A stretch of 64,000 bases of DNA, from the NCBI GenBank assembly GCA_016700115.1, contig CP064999.1:1488001-1552000 (forward strand), written 5' to 3'. The notes beneath the pieces are model-generated. The model was given only the letters and a program-made list of their open reading frames with translations, was not told the DNA's origin and did not search any database. This document shows positions 36,589 to 44,910 of this stretch, piece after piece; the first letter of the stretch is position 1; each line of letters starts with the position of its first letter. This stretch comes from Sphingobacteriales bacterium (GTDB lineage Bacteria; Bacteroidota; Bacteroidia; Chitinophagales; UBA2359). A program made the translations under genes and the position numbers.

Positions 36589-36660
36589 GGTAAAGGTGCG
36601 GCATTTGAACAAGTGAGGGTTCAATCTTGCTAAATTTTACCTGTTCCATCAAAACTGATG

Positions 36661-36668
36661 TACCTTTG
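36661..36668 (+). promoter_or_regulatory. -7 box for hutH
   Basis: TACCTTTG, a full TAnnTTTG match, 51 bp upstream of ATG 36719. Confidence 0.5.
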
Positions 36669-36718
36669 CGACGCAAATTCAGACCATTTTACAACTGCAA
36701 ATCAGTACTTAAATTCAA

Positions 36719-38236
36719 ATGCACCATACTATTTCAAAAGGTTGGTTTGATACAGAAACCGCTTATCTTCTTGCTGTTTCACCAACTTCTCAAATCAACT
36801 TAAGCCGTGAAGTTGAGCAATCTATCCGTTCTTGCAGGCAATACTTAGACCATAAACTGAACGGAAATCAACAGCGCTTTTATGGCATCAACACCGGTTT
36901 CGGTGCCTTATATAATGTAGAAATTTCACCGGCAGATTTGCTTGCTCTACAAAAAAACCTGATCATGTCCCATGCTTGTGGTGCAGGACATGAGGCTCCT
37001 CCGGAGATTGTCAGGCTGATGCTTTTGCTCAAAATTCAGTCCTTGTCTTACGGTCATTCAGGTGTGCGGTTGGAAACCGTTCAGCGGCTGACCGATTTTT
37101 TTAATCTTCAAATTCATCCTGTTGTTTACGAACAAGGTTCTTTGGGGGCCTCCGGCGATTTAGCGCCCTTATCCCACCTTTCTTTACCGCTGATCGGGAT
37201 GGGAGAAGTTTATTTTGAAGGAATCAAACAACCCGCAGCAGAAGTTTTGAAAAAATTCGGGCTGGAGCCGCTTATACTTCAGTCAAAAGAGGGACTGGCG
37301 CTCATCAATGGCACCCAATTCATGTCAGCCTATGCAGTCTGGTGTGTCGAACAGGCCAACTATTTAGCAAAATGTGCGGATTTGGTAGCGGCTATTTCTT
37401 ATGATGCTTATGATGCGCATTATTCCCCCTTGAATCCTTTAATCCACGAAATCAGACAACAGGTTGGACAAAGGACTTCTGCTCAGCGAATTTCAGCGTT
37501 TTTGGAAGGCAGCCAAATAGGCAGTCAACCTAAAGAGCATGTGCAAGACCCCTACTCTTTCCGGTGTGTTCCTCAGGTTCATGGGGCTTCTTTAGATGCC
37601 ATTGCTCATGTTAATGACTTAGTTAGCCGGGAAATCAACGCCGTTACAGACAATCCTTTGTTGTTTGAACAAGAAGACCTGATTTTGTCGGGTGGAAATT
37701 TTCACGGTCAGCCTATGGCTTTGGGCTTGGACTACCTTGCAATTGCCTTGTCCGAATTAGGCAGCATTTCGGAAAGACGCACTTTCACCCTGTTGAACGG
37801 ACAAAGAAATCTTCCTCCTTTTTTGATTCAAAACTCCGGTCTTCATTCCGGTTTGATGATACCCCAATATACGGCAGCTTCCATAGTCAGTCAAAACAAA
37901 CAATTATGTACCCCTGCCTCTATTGACTCCATAACCTCCTCCAACGGACAGGAAGATCATGTCAGTATGGGTGCTAATGCTGCCACCAAATGTTACCGGA
38001 TTGTACAAAACCTGACCAAAATCCTTGCCATCGAATTACTGACTGCAACTCAGGCTTTAACCCTTCGAAAAACAATAAAATCAAACTCAACACTAACGAG
38101 TTCAATCACCATTGAACAGGTTTTAACCCAATACCGGCAATTTGTTCCTTTTATAGATTCCGACAGATTGCTGCATCAGGACATCCATCGCAGCATTCAC
38201 TTTATCCAACATCAACTGAAGGCATTTTTAGAATAA
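36719..38236 (+). CDS. hutH: Histidine ammonia-lyase
   Basis: A 505-aa MIO-dependent aromatic amino-acid lyase that deaminates histidine to urocanate. The self-cyclising triad A144-S145-G146 sits in GSLGASGDLAPLSHL. The selectivity pair S84-H85 (LIMSHACG) is that of histidine lyases rather than the Phe or Tyr enzymes. GQEDHVSMG and the other conserved blocks are intact and the length is typical. It stands alone: hutU, hutI and hutG are not adjacent, so either the pathway is scattered or the product serves another use. A terminator hairpin begins 6 bp after the stop codon. Confidence 0.93.
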   Translation: MHHTISKGWFDTETAYLLAVSPTSQINLSREVEQSIRSCRQYLDHKLNGNQQRFYGINTGFGALYNVEISPADLLALQKNLIMSHACGAGHEAPPEIVRLMLLLKIQSLSYGHSGVRLETVQRLTDFFNLQIHPVVYEQGSLGASGDLAPLSHLSLPLIGMGEVYFEGIKQPAAEVLKKFGLEPLILQSKEGLALINGTQFMSAYAVWCVEQANYLAKCADLVAAISYDAYDAHYSPLNPLIHEIRQQVGQRTSAQRISAFLEGSQIGSQPKEHVQDPYSFRCVPQVHGASLDAIAHVNDLVSREINAVTDNPLLFEQEDLILSGGNFHGQPMALGLDYLAIALSELGSISERRTFTLLNGQRNLPPFLIQNSGLHSGLMIPQYTAASIVSQNKQLCTPASIDSITSSNGQEDHVSMGANAATKCYRIVQNLTKILAIELLTATQALTLRKTIKSNSTLTSSITIEQVLTQYRQFVPFIDSDRLLHQDIHRSIHFIQHQLKAFLE

Positions 38237-38241
38237 AAAAA

Positions 38242-38264
38242 CCCTCGCAAGGTTATTGCGAGGG
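38242..38264. terminator. Hairpin terminator between hutH and lytic transglycosylase
   Basis: A perfect 9-bp stem CCCTCGCAA / TTGCGAGGG (38242-38250 and 38256-38264) with a 5-nt loop, preceded by an A-run that becomes a T7 run on the minus strand. It lies between convergent genes and can serve both; the T-run is better for the minus-strand transcript. Confidence 0.75.
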
Positions 38265-38329
38265 TAGGTTCTGTTTAACCCTAAAAACCTAATGCAATGT
38301 CTAAAATGAATCAGTTTAAATTACAAAGT

Positions 38330-39052
38330 TCAAAAACCTAACCTTGCCCAAACACTTTCAGGCTCAGTTTGCTCTATCATATAAGCAGTCGGAAATAATC
38401 GTTTTAATCGCTCATCAATTTCTTTTACCGTAATCTGACCGTCCTTATTGGCATCTAACGGGGCATAATGTTTATACCCGGTTTCACCCTGCCGGTAAAT
38501 GGCATAACAGTATTCTTCTCCTAAGGCATCCGGATAAAAGGCACCGAGATAAAAACTTGTCAGGTTATCTATGGGTTTGCTGTGATTTTTCACCCATTTA
38601 TAGTATTTTTCAATCAGCTTCAGTTGGTCTTCATGACTCAGGTTGAGCAATTGCTCAACGGTGATATCCATTCTATTGATTTCGGAAGGTTTCCATTGAA
38701 TTAACCCGATAGCGCCACTTTTTTTATTGATGGCAGCAGCATCAAATTTCGATTCTGAATACATTAATGCCATTAACCACTCCGGCGGAACGTTCAGGTT
38801 TTTAGCGATTTTCTTCACCGAGCGTTCAAATTTATTGACATCTTCTATGTATGGTTTTGCTTCTTCGATGAGGTAAAATTCGGATTCCGATTCTGAGGAT
38901 GTTTGAAATAAAGAAGCAGAAAACAAATTTTTGCTTGACTTAATCAAAACAAACGTAATGATATTGGTTAGCAAAATGATCCCAATTAACCAATAAATGG
39001 ATTGATTACTGAGTTTGAATGGTTTCAAAATTTGGATGGGTAACTGTGTCAT
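38330..39052 (-). CDS. Lytic transglycosylase (SLT domain) with EF-hand
   Basis: A 240-aa membrane-anchored murein transglycosylase. One helix (residues 20-37) anchors it. The SLT domain has catalytic E100 in LMYSESKFD and the SGAIGLIQW motif at 112-120. Towards the C-terminus DANKDGQITVKEID is a full EF-hand loop, an uncommon addition that may give calcium control. Family members cleave the glycan strand with formation of 1,6-anhydro-MurNAc. The 5' side carries a promoter, a structured segment and a terminator hairpin at 39161-39273 (separate entries), so expression may be attenuated. Confidence 0.85.
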   Translation of the reverse strand: MTQLPIQILKPFKLSNQSIYWLIGIILLTNIITFVLIKSSKNLFSASLFQTSSESESEFYLIEEAKPYIEDVNKFERSVKKIAKNLNVPPEWLMALMYSESKFDAAAINKKSGAIGLIQWKPSEINRMDITVEQLLNLSHEDQLKLIEKYYKWVKNHSKPIDNLTSFYLGAFYPDALGEEYCYAIYRQGETGYKHYAPLDANKDGQITVKEIDERLKRLFPTAYMIEQTEPESVWARLGF

Positions 39053-39160
39053 GGCTCATCTTGAGTTAAAGTTCACTAATAATTTTTTTAGTTTTTCGTT
39101 TCGGCAATCGTTAAGTTTATGATGAAAAAATTTTTGACTATTAGCTTTGAGAAGTTGGTC

Positions 39161-39198
39161 AAAAAAGGGTAAGCGTACTTTTTAAAACACGCTTACCC
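39161..39198 (-). terminator. Intrinsic terminator upstream of lytic transglycosylase gene
   Basis: A perfect 10-bp stem GGGTAAGCGT (39167-39176) / ACGCTTACCC (39189-39198) with a 12-nt loop, followed on the minus strand by T6 (complement of 39161-39166). No minus-strand protein gene lies to its right that it could terminate. Confidence 0.8.
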
Positions 39199-39260
39199 TG
39201 CACTCCTACTTCAATGCGTTAGCTTTCCAATTTGACTATCTGAACTGCAATGCTAACTAC
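39161..39260 (-). ncRNA. Candidate small RNA or attenuating leader
   Basis: The interval is bounded by a full-consensus -7 box (39266-39273) and an intrinsic terminator (39161-39198), both on the minus strand and about 100 nt apart. Inside, GTTAGC and GCTAAC can pair across about 28 nt, and GCAT...GTGC may form a second stem. No open frame of useful length is seen. Downstream, in the same direction, lies the lytic transglycosylase start at 39052, so this is either a free small RNA or a transcription-attenuating leader. It matches no riboswitch class I recognise. Confidence 0.5.
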
Positions 39261-39265
39261 GGTAG

Positions 39266-39273
39266 CAAAGATA
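39266..39273 (-). promoter_or_regulatory. -7 box of the leader/sRNA transcript
   Basis: The minus strand reads TATCTTTG, a full TAnnTTTG match, with GTTG at 39295-39298 about 21 nt upstream as a partial -33 element. Confidence 0.55.
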
Positions 39274-39763
39274 CAATCATTGTTTTTATTTGTGCAACTT
39301 TTTGCAAACTTTTTTTGCAAAAAAGCCAAATTATTTTGCAAATTAGGGTTTTTGCCCTAAAAACTGTCAAATCAGACCTAAAAAAGGGTAAAAACAGCAA
39401 GATGAATGCCTTATTTATATCATCTGTGCTTGCTAATTAAATTGGAAACAGTGATGGTGAAAAATCCAAACTGTTTAATTCAGAATTAAAACAGGAAGTT
39501 TTATCTGCAATTTTTACAGTGTTAAGTGCCGAACTTATCCCTTTTTTATCGTCTGATGCTAACGAAATTGGTTGTTCAAACCACTATCTTTTGAGATAAT
39601 GACGGATCAGACGAATGATGAAGTCTATATTGTCTAAAATTCAGTTTTTTAACAACTTACCCAATAAACAGCCGGGAAAACAGATCGTCAGGAACGAAGC
39701 TAAATCTGAAAATAAATAATATCTCCGCCTTCGGCCACGTTAGCCAATTACCATTAAAGTATT

Positions 39764-39771
39764 TACTTTTG
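39764..39771 (+). promoter_or_regulatory. -7 box for the Ig-like lipoprotein gene
   Basis: TACTTTTG, a full TAnnTTTG match, 49 bp upstream of ATG 39820. Confidence 0.5.
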
Positions 39772-39819
39772 CAAGTTGAAATCCAAACGAAGGTTCTCTT
39801 TCATTCCTGAAACTGTCTG

Positions 39820-41535
39820 ATGCGCTTTCTATCAAGTTTTTACCGAAACTGCGGTCTTATTGCGGCTTTTTGCCGGCATCAATTATTTAAGGCACAGCCG
39901 GATCATTTTTTTTCAACTCCGTTCAGGGCAGTTATCTTTTATTTGTTTCTTGCCGCCTGTTTGTTCGATTTGGGATGTGCCAACCGCGTTTCTCCTTCCG
40001 GTGGGCCAAAAGATGAATCGCCCCCTGTTGTGCTTAAACTGACCCCCGAAAACCGGAGTGTTAATTTTAACAGCAAAACCATCGAACTGAAACTGAACGA
40101 GTTTGTAACGCTCAACAATCCGCAAACCGAGATTTTTATATCGCCCTATATGAAAAACCGCCCCGATATAAAATTGCGGGGTAAAACATTGATTGTTAAG
40201 TTTAAACAGGAGTTGAACGACAGTACCACTTATACCATCAACTTTGGAAGCAGCATCAAAGACCTTTCGGAGGGAAACGTTTTGTCTAATTTTGAATACG
40301 CCTTTTCAACCGGCAACCAAATCGATTCCCTATATATCAGTGGAACTGTGGTGAATGCCGACAATGGCGAACCGGTTAAAGATGCGTTGGTTTTGGTTTA
40401 TAATCAGGACGAAGACAGCTTGTTTACCACAACCCCACCGGCACAAATCAGCCGAACCAACGAAAACGGACTGTTCAGACTGAGCAATCTTGCTGCTCAA
40501 CCCTATTACCTGTTTGCGCTGACCGATAAAAACGCCAGCTACTTTTTTGACCTGCCAAATGAGTCAATTGCTTTTCACCCTGTTGCCATCCAACCTTACG
40601 ATTCCGTTTTGGTCAGCCCTGTGTTGCGCCTGTTCAACGAAGGGTTAGATAAGGTCAAAATCATGGAACGCAAAAACAAAGAATACGGACATATTGAAGT
40701 GGATTTTTCAAAACCGGTCGATTCGCTACGGTTTGAAACTTCCGACACTTTGCTCGCTTCCGCTAAATACATCGTTGAATTTGCCGAAACTAAAGACACC
40801 GTGCATGTTTGGTACAAAGATATTCCTGAATTTTCTCCGGTGAGCTTCCTGCTTTTTAATGATACAACCTTGATTGATACGGTGCTGTTCCGAAGAACCA
40901 TTCGCGAAATGACCCTTCAGCCGGTCAGATATATATCCAATGCCAAGGGGGGCAGAGGAGTTTCTTCAATCAACTATCAATCTGACCTATGGTTGAAATT
41001 TAATCACCCCATCGTTCAATTAGATACCTCTAAAATTGAAGTGTTTGAAGACAGCTTAAAAATCAATGTCTCTAAATTTATTTCGGTTTCCAACTATCGA
41101 AAGTTGAGCATTGACTACGACTGGAAGCCCGAAAAAAAGTACAAATTGGTAATTCCCGACAGCACATTGACCGACTATTTTGACGAAACCAACGAAGAAA
41201 TCACCATTTCCTTTGCAGTGTATAATCCGGATACTTACGGCACACTGCTCCTCAATTTCAAGGAATATGACCCCAATCTTCGATATATATTAAAACTGTT
41301 TGACAAATCCTATAAGCTGTTAAGAGAAATCGCGGTGAATGAAAACACGATGTCTGTTCCTTTGCTAAAACCCGGTGAATACAAAATCGTGGTTGTATGG
41401 GACGAAAACCTGAACGGCAAATGGGACACCGGAAACTATGCCCAACAAATACAGCCCGAAACCATTTTTACCACCAAAGCCAATATCATCATCAAAGAAG
41501 ACTGGGAAACCGAAGTTGAAATTTTACTCAAATAA
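39820..41535 (+). CDS. Ig-like (SbsA-type) domain lipoprotein
   Basis: A 571-aa protein with a late lipobox (LFDLGC, C53) followed by ANRVSPSGGPKDESPP, the start typical of a large Bacteroidota family with SbsA-type Ig-like (Big_5) domains. The first Ig-like domain is about residues 66-165 (PPVVLKLTPENRSVNFNSKTIELKLNEFV), followed by a carboxypeptidase-regulatory-like fold (ISGTVVNADNGEPVKDALVLVYN), and the C-terminus has DENLNGKWDTGNY. It is an outer-surface or periplasmic lipoprotein of unknown function. lptC follows 128 bp later on the same strand. Confidence 0.85.
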   Translation: MRFLSSFYRNCGLIAAFCRHQLFKAQPDHFFSTPFRAVIFYLFLAACLFDLGCANRVSPSGGPKDESPPVVLKLTPENRSVNFNSKTIELKLNEFVTLNNPQTEIFISPYMKNRPDIKLRGKTLIVKFKQELNDSTTYTINFGSSIKDLSEGNVLSNFEYAFSTGNQIDSLYISGTVVNADNGEPVKDALVLVYNQDEDSLFTTTPPAQISRTNENGLFRLSNLAAQPYYLFALTDKNASYFFDLPNESIAFHPVAIQPYDSVLVSPVLRLFNEGLDKVKIMERKNKEYGHIEVDFSKPVDSLRFETSDTLLASAKYIVEFAETKDTVHVWYKDIPEFSPVSFLLFNDTTLIDTVLFRRTIREMTLQPVRYISNAKGGRGVSSINYQSDLWLKFNHPIVQLDTSKIEVFEDSLKINVSKFISVSNYRKLSIDYDWKPEKKYKLVIPDSTLTDYFDETNEEITISFAVYNPDTYGTLLLNFKEYDPNLRYILKLFDKSYKLLREIAVNENTMSVPLLKPGEYKIVVVWDENLNGKWDTGNYAQQIQPETIFTTKANIIIKEDWETEVEILLK

Positions 41536-41663
41536 CCCTCCTGTTCTGCCCTAAATCAACCAACCTGCCTGTTTTAAGATTTTTTAAATCTGTAATCAAA
41601 TTGCCTTTCCTGCCAACTAACTCCCTTTATTCTTTTTATTGTCAACATCTACTGAACCGGAAT

Positions 41664-42251
41664 ATGGCGAACAGATTTGTTTTTTGCTTTCTATTGGGTT
41701 TAAGTTTACTGTTTTCGTCCTGCGAAAATCAGTTGAACGAAGTCAATCAATTCAGCAATAAATTTGAAACTGCCGCAGAAACCATTAAAAATGTCAGGTT
41801 GCTGTATAGCGATGCCGGAAAAGTAAAAGTTGAATTGACCGCCCCCGTTTTATACCGCTATAAAACTTCGGAACCCTATATCGAATTTACGGACGGATTG
41901 TCGGTTACTTTTTTTAACGACAGCCTCAAAGTAAGCAGCACTTTGTCTGCCGAATATGGGGTGAAATACGAGCATAAACAGGAAACTTTGCTCAGAACCA
42001 ACGTGGTTTGGAACAACGCCACCAAAAACGAACGGCTGGAAACCGAAGAACTGGTCTGGAACGAAAAAACAAAAAAAATTACTTCCGACAAATTTGTCAA
42101 AGTTACCACAGATACAGAAAGTATCTTTGCCAACGGATTCGAAGCCGAACAGGATTTCAGCCGGTACCGGCTTTTAAAAATCACGGGAACGGTAAAACTG
42201 ACCGATGATGCCGTGTTTAAACCCAAAACTCCGGCTAAAACCGCCAATTAA
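41664..42251 (+). CDS. lptC: LPS export protein LptC
   Basis: 195 aa from ATG 41664; the longer frame begins with TTG and adds residues before the signal. A lipoprotein-like leader ends in LFSSC, and the mature part is a single OstA/LptC-type beta-jellyroll (NVRLLYSDAGKVKVELTAPVLYRYKTSEPYIEFTDGLSVTFFND, later ERLETEELVWNEKTKKI). LptC bridges LptB2FG to LptA in LPS transport. Being a lipoprotein rather than having a plain membrane helix is usual in Bacteroidota. A TPR lipoprotein follows on the same strand. Confidence 0.85.
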   Translation: MANRFVFCFLLGLSLLFSSCENQLNEVNQFSNKFETAAETIKNVRLLYSDAGKVKVELTAPVLYRYKTSEPYIEFTDGLSVTFFNDSLKVSSTLSAEYGVKYEHKQETLLRTNVVWNNATKNERLETEELVWNEKTKKITSDKFVKVTTDTESIFANGFEAEQDFSRYRLLKITGTVKLTDDAVFKPKTPAKTAN

Positions 42252-42449
42252 TCACAACCCTTTTTAAATACAACTGACCCTTTCATTCGCTATTTTGTTT
42301 TTAACCTTACCGGCATTGATTTGCAGGTGCATTATACCGGTTGATTTACCTGAGATAGATTTTTGCGTCTGATATATATCACAAATATATCCGTTACTGC
42401 TGTTTACCTCAAAAAACATTTTTAAACATATATCCCAAAAAACACAATT

Positions 42450-43934
42450 ATGCGCTCACATTCCTTGTATTATACTTCGATTATTCTTGGTATCACCATA
42501 TACCTCGCATCCTGCGGAACCAAAGCCACTAAAGAAGTGCAGCAAACCACCGTAGAAGTAACGGTTCAAAATCCCCCTGTCAAACAAGACACCCCGGTTG
42601 TTGAACTGAACAAAGACGCTCAAATGAATACCGATGCCGGAAAATGGGGGACTGACAGTATTGAAGCGAAAAAGAATTTTTCACTTTACTACGAATTTTT
42701 TAAACACAAAATGTATGACGATGCCATCCTTTATTGGCGCTATATTTATGAAAATGCTCCGGCAGCCCGCAAAACAACCTATCTGAACGGGGTTACGATG
42801 TATGAATATTACGCCAATCAGGCAACAGACTCCCTCACTAAACAGGCCTATATTGATACCATGATGATGGTCTATGACAAAAGAATACAGTATTTTGGAG
42901 AAGAGGGGGATGTCGCCTCCTGGAAAGCCGTTAAACTGAAAGAACTTCGCCCCTGGGCAACTCAGGAATATGCCGACCTAATCAATACGGCCGTCAATAT
43001 TCAGCAGGAGGAAACCGGATATTTTGTGCTCATTCCTTATTTCAATATCTGGTTGAACAAATACAACCAAAAGCAAATTACCCGCGAACAAATGCTGGAA
43101 CAGTACAACAAAGTTTCAGACATCATTGATTACAATGTTGCCAACAACCCCAACGAAGCAGATTTGTACAAACAGGTGCAGGAACTGATTGATGTCATTG
43201 CAACCAAACTTCAAACAACGACCACTACCACCACGACAACTTCACCGGCATCCTGTGCAGACATAAAAAATACCTATGAAGCACAGTTCAAAGCCAACCC
43301 CGATGATTTGAATTTGGTGCAAAACCTTTACAGCAGGCTGAGTCGCTCAAACTGCAAAAGCGATGCCCTGTATCAGGATGTCCTGTTAAAACTCTACAAA
43401 CTGGAACCCACCTCCCAACGGGCTAAAATCATTGCCCAGATGTATGCCGACAAAAGCGAAAACAGTACTGCTCAAAAATATGTGCAGGAAGCCATTAACC
43501 TCGAACCCAACGGGTCGAAAAAGGCATCTTTGTATCTTTTAATGGCCCAATTAGAGCGCAGAAAAGGAGGAAGCCTCAGCAGTTCAACCGCATCGCAAGC
43601 CCGAAAATATGCCAAATTAGCCGCCGAACTCCGCCCCGGATGGGGTAAACCCTACATGTTTATCGGCGATTTGTACGCTTCGAGCGGAAAACTCTGCGGA
43701 CCCGGTACCGGTTGGGATAGTCAGGTGGTTGCCTGGGCTGCTGCCGATATGTGGGAACGAGCCAAAGACATAGACCCCGACTTTACCAACGAAGCCAATC
43801 AATCTATCAATAAATACCGCCAATATTTTCCTAAAATCAGCGAAGGTTTTATGAGAGGATATAAAAACGGCGAAACTTATAATATCGGATGCTGGATTGG
43901 TGCATCAACAACTATCCGGCTCATCAACGATTAA
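42450..43934 (+). CDS. TPR-containing lipoprotein
   Basis: A 494-aa protein with a lipobox (YLASC, C22). Helical TPR-like repeats surround an unusual run of nine threonines (about residues 256-264) that divides the protein into two halves. The second half has canonical repeats (LVQNLYSRLSRSNCKSDALYQDVLLKLYKLEP, KYVQEAINLEPNGSKKASLYLLMAQLERRKGG). The C-terminus includes paired cysteines (KLCGPGTGWDS, YNIGCWIG). The family is common downstream of lptC in this phylum. It probably works as a periplasmic scaffold. A strong terminator follows. Confidence 0.75.
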   Translation: MRSHSLYYTSIILGITIYLASCGTKATKEVQQTTVEVTVQNPPVKQDTPVVELNKDAQMNTDAGKWGTDSIEAKKNFSLYYEFFKHKMYDDAILYWRYIYENAPAARKTTYLNGVTMYEYYANQATDSLTKQAYIDTMMMVYDKRIQYFGEEGDVASWKAVKLKELRPWATQEYADLINTAVNIQQEETGYFVLIPYFNIWLNKYNQKQITREQMLEQYNKVSDIIDYNVANNPNEADLYKQVQELIDVIATKLQTTTTTTTTTSPASCADIKNTYEAQFKANPDDLNLVQNLYSRLSRSNCKSDALYQDVLLKLYKLEPTSQRAKIIAQMYADKSENSTAQKYVQEAINLEPNGSKKASLYLLMAQLERRKGGSLSSSTASQARKYAKLAAELRPGWGKPYMFIGDLYASSGKLCGPGTGWDSQVVAWAAADMWERAKDIDPDFTNEANQSINKYRQYFPKISEGFMRGYKNGETYNIGCWIGASTTIRLIND

Positions 43935-43975
43935 CCCCGCTCATCGGGTAAACAAACCATACTGCCGTAAAAATA

Positions 43976-44018
43976 AAAGCGGCAACCTTGTGTCATCACC
44001 GGGGTTGCCGCTTTTTTT
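43976..44018 (+). terminator. Intrinsic terminator of the TPR lipoprotein gene
   Basis: Arms AAAAGCGGCAACC (from 43976) and GGTTGCCGCTTTT (44003-44014 and on) form a perfect stem ending in a T7 run at 44012-44018. Confidence 0.88.
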
Positions 44019-44202
44019 ATTTACACCCCGCCATATAAAACTTAGTGCAGCCCTTACCAATAAAACCATGTGTTCAAATTAGCTGCCGACTTTTGATCTT
44101 GAAAATCCAAACAATCTCAAATTTCTCAAACACAACAACCGAGGTTTTGACAGAAATCAAAACCATATCTATAACAAAAAAACGACCTGACCACCGGAAA
44201 AA

Positions 44203-44496
44203 ATGTCAATTCTAAAGGATAAAATTGACATTTTAAGGATTTTAATTGCTTTTTTCTTCGTTAAAAAGTCAATTTTCCTCGTTTCAATTGCAATTTTAAG
44301 GTTTTAAATTGCAATCTGAAGGTTTTAAATTGCAATTTTCCTCTTTAAAATTATAATTTCCTTCCTTTAAATTGACTTTTCCCTCTTTAAAATTGACATT
44401 TCCAACATTTTAATTGCAATTTTCCTCTCTAAAATTATAATTTCCTTCCTTAAAATCTCAATTTAAAGGCTTAAAATTGAAACCTTTTTTATCCGG
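44203..44496. repeat. 21-bp-period degenerate tandem array 2 (14 units)
   Basis: Fourteen consecutive units of exactly 21 bp, AT-rich. Most begin with an 8-bp near-palindrome (ATTGCAAT, ATTATAAT or ATTGACAT), continue with a pyrimidine-rich stretch such as TTTCCTC or TTTCCTTCC, and end with TTTAAA. Unit starts recur at 44203, 44224, 44245 and so on to 44476 with no phase slip. The period equals that of array 1 although the sequence is otherwise unrelated, except for the TTGCA word. It lies between two plus-strand genes. Confidence 0.9.
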
Positions 44497-44910
44497 TTTT
44501 TTGTGATATTTCAGGGGCGGTTGAGTAAAACAGGGAGAGATGTCCCCGATTTTTGATGCAACCTCCCCTGTTTTTGATGGGATGGTTGAGTTTTTTTAGA
44601 AGAAGGTGAAAAAGACAGGCGGACAATGTAGGGTGAAAATTTTTATAACAGCAGATTTTCAGGAGGGGTTTGTTAATCGGTATTTTCTATGCTTTCGGGT
44701 ATAAAATAGTTGCCGGCAAAAGCTTTAAACAGTAAATACGAAGTTCGGCTTCCTCTAAAAGTCCTTTTTTCAGCTAATTGTGTCTGTTTGAGGTCAAAAT
44801 ATTTTGTTGAAAAAAAGGATTTGTAGTACCTTCCACATCTATTTTGCCGTTTAAATCGTTATTTACGTTGGACAACAACAATTCTGTCGAATAACCCTAA
44901 CCAAATTGTC

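Larger units (their letters stand above)
39053..39819. other. Intergenic region with leader element and divergent promoter
   Basis: 767 bp between divergent genes. The left part holds the terminator at 39161-39198 and the promoter at 39266-39273, both on the minus strand. The right part (39300-39760) holds repeated TTTTGCAAA-like words around 39300-39340 and the -7 box for the Ig-like lipoprotein at 39764-39771. No open frame with family features is present. Confidence 0.5.
43935..44910. other. 976-bp intergenic region
   Basis: It contains the terminator at 43976-44018, the 21-bp array at 44203-44496, two further 21-bp-spaced copies of CCCC-N2-TTTTTGATG at 44544 and 44565, and an AT-rich promoter region before the gene at 44911. 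No protein gene was recognised. Confidence 0.6.
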
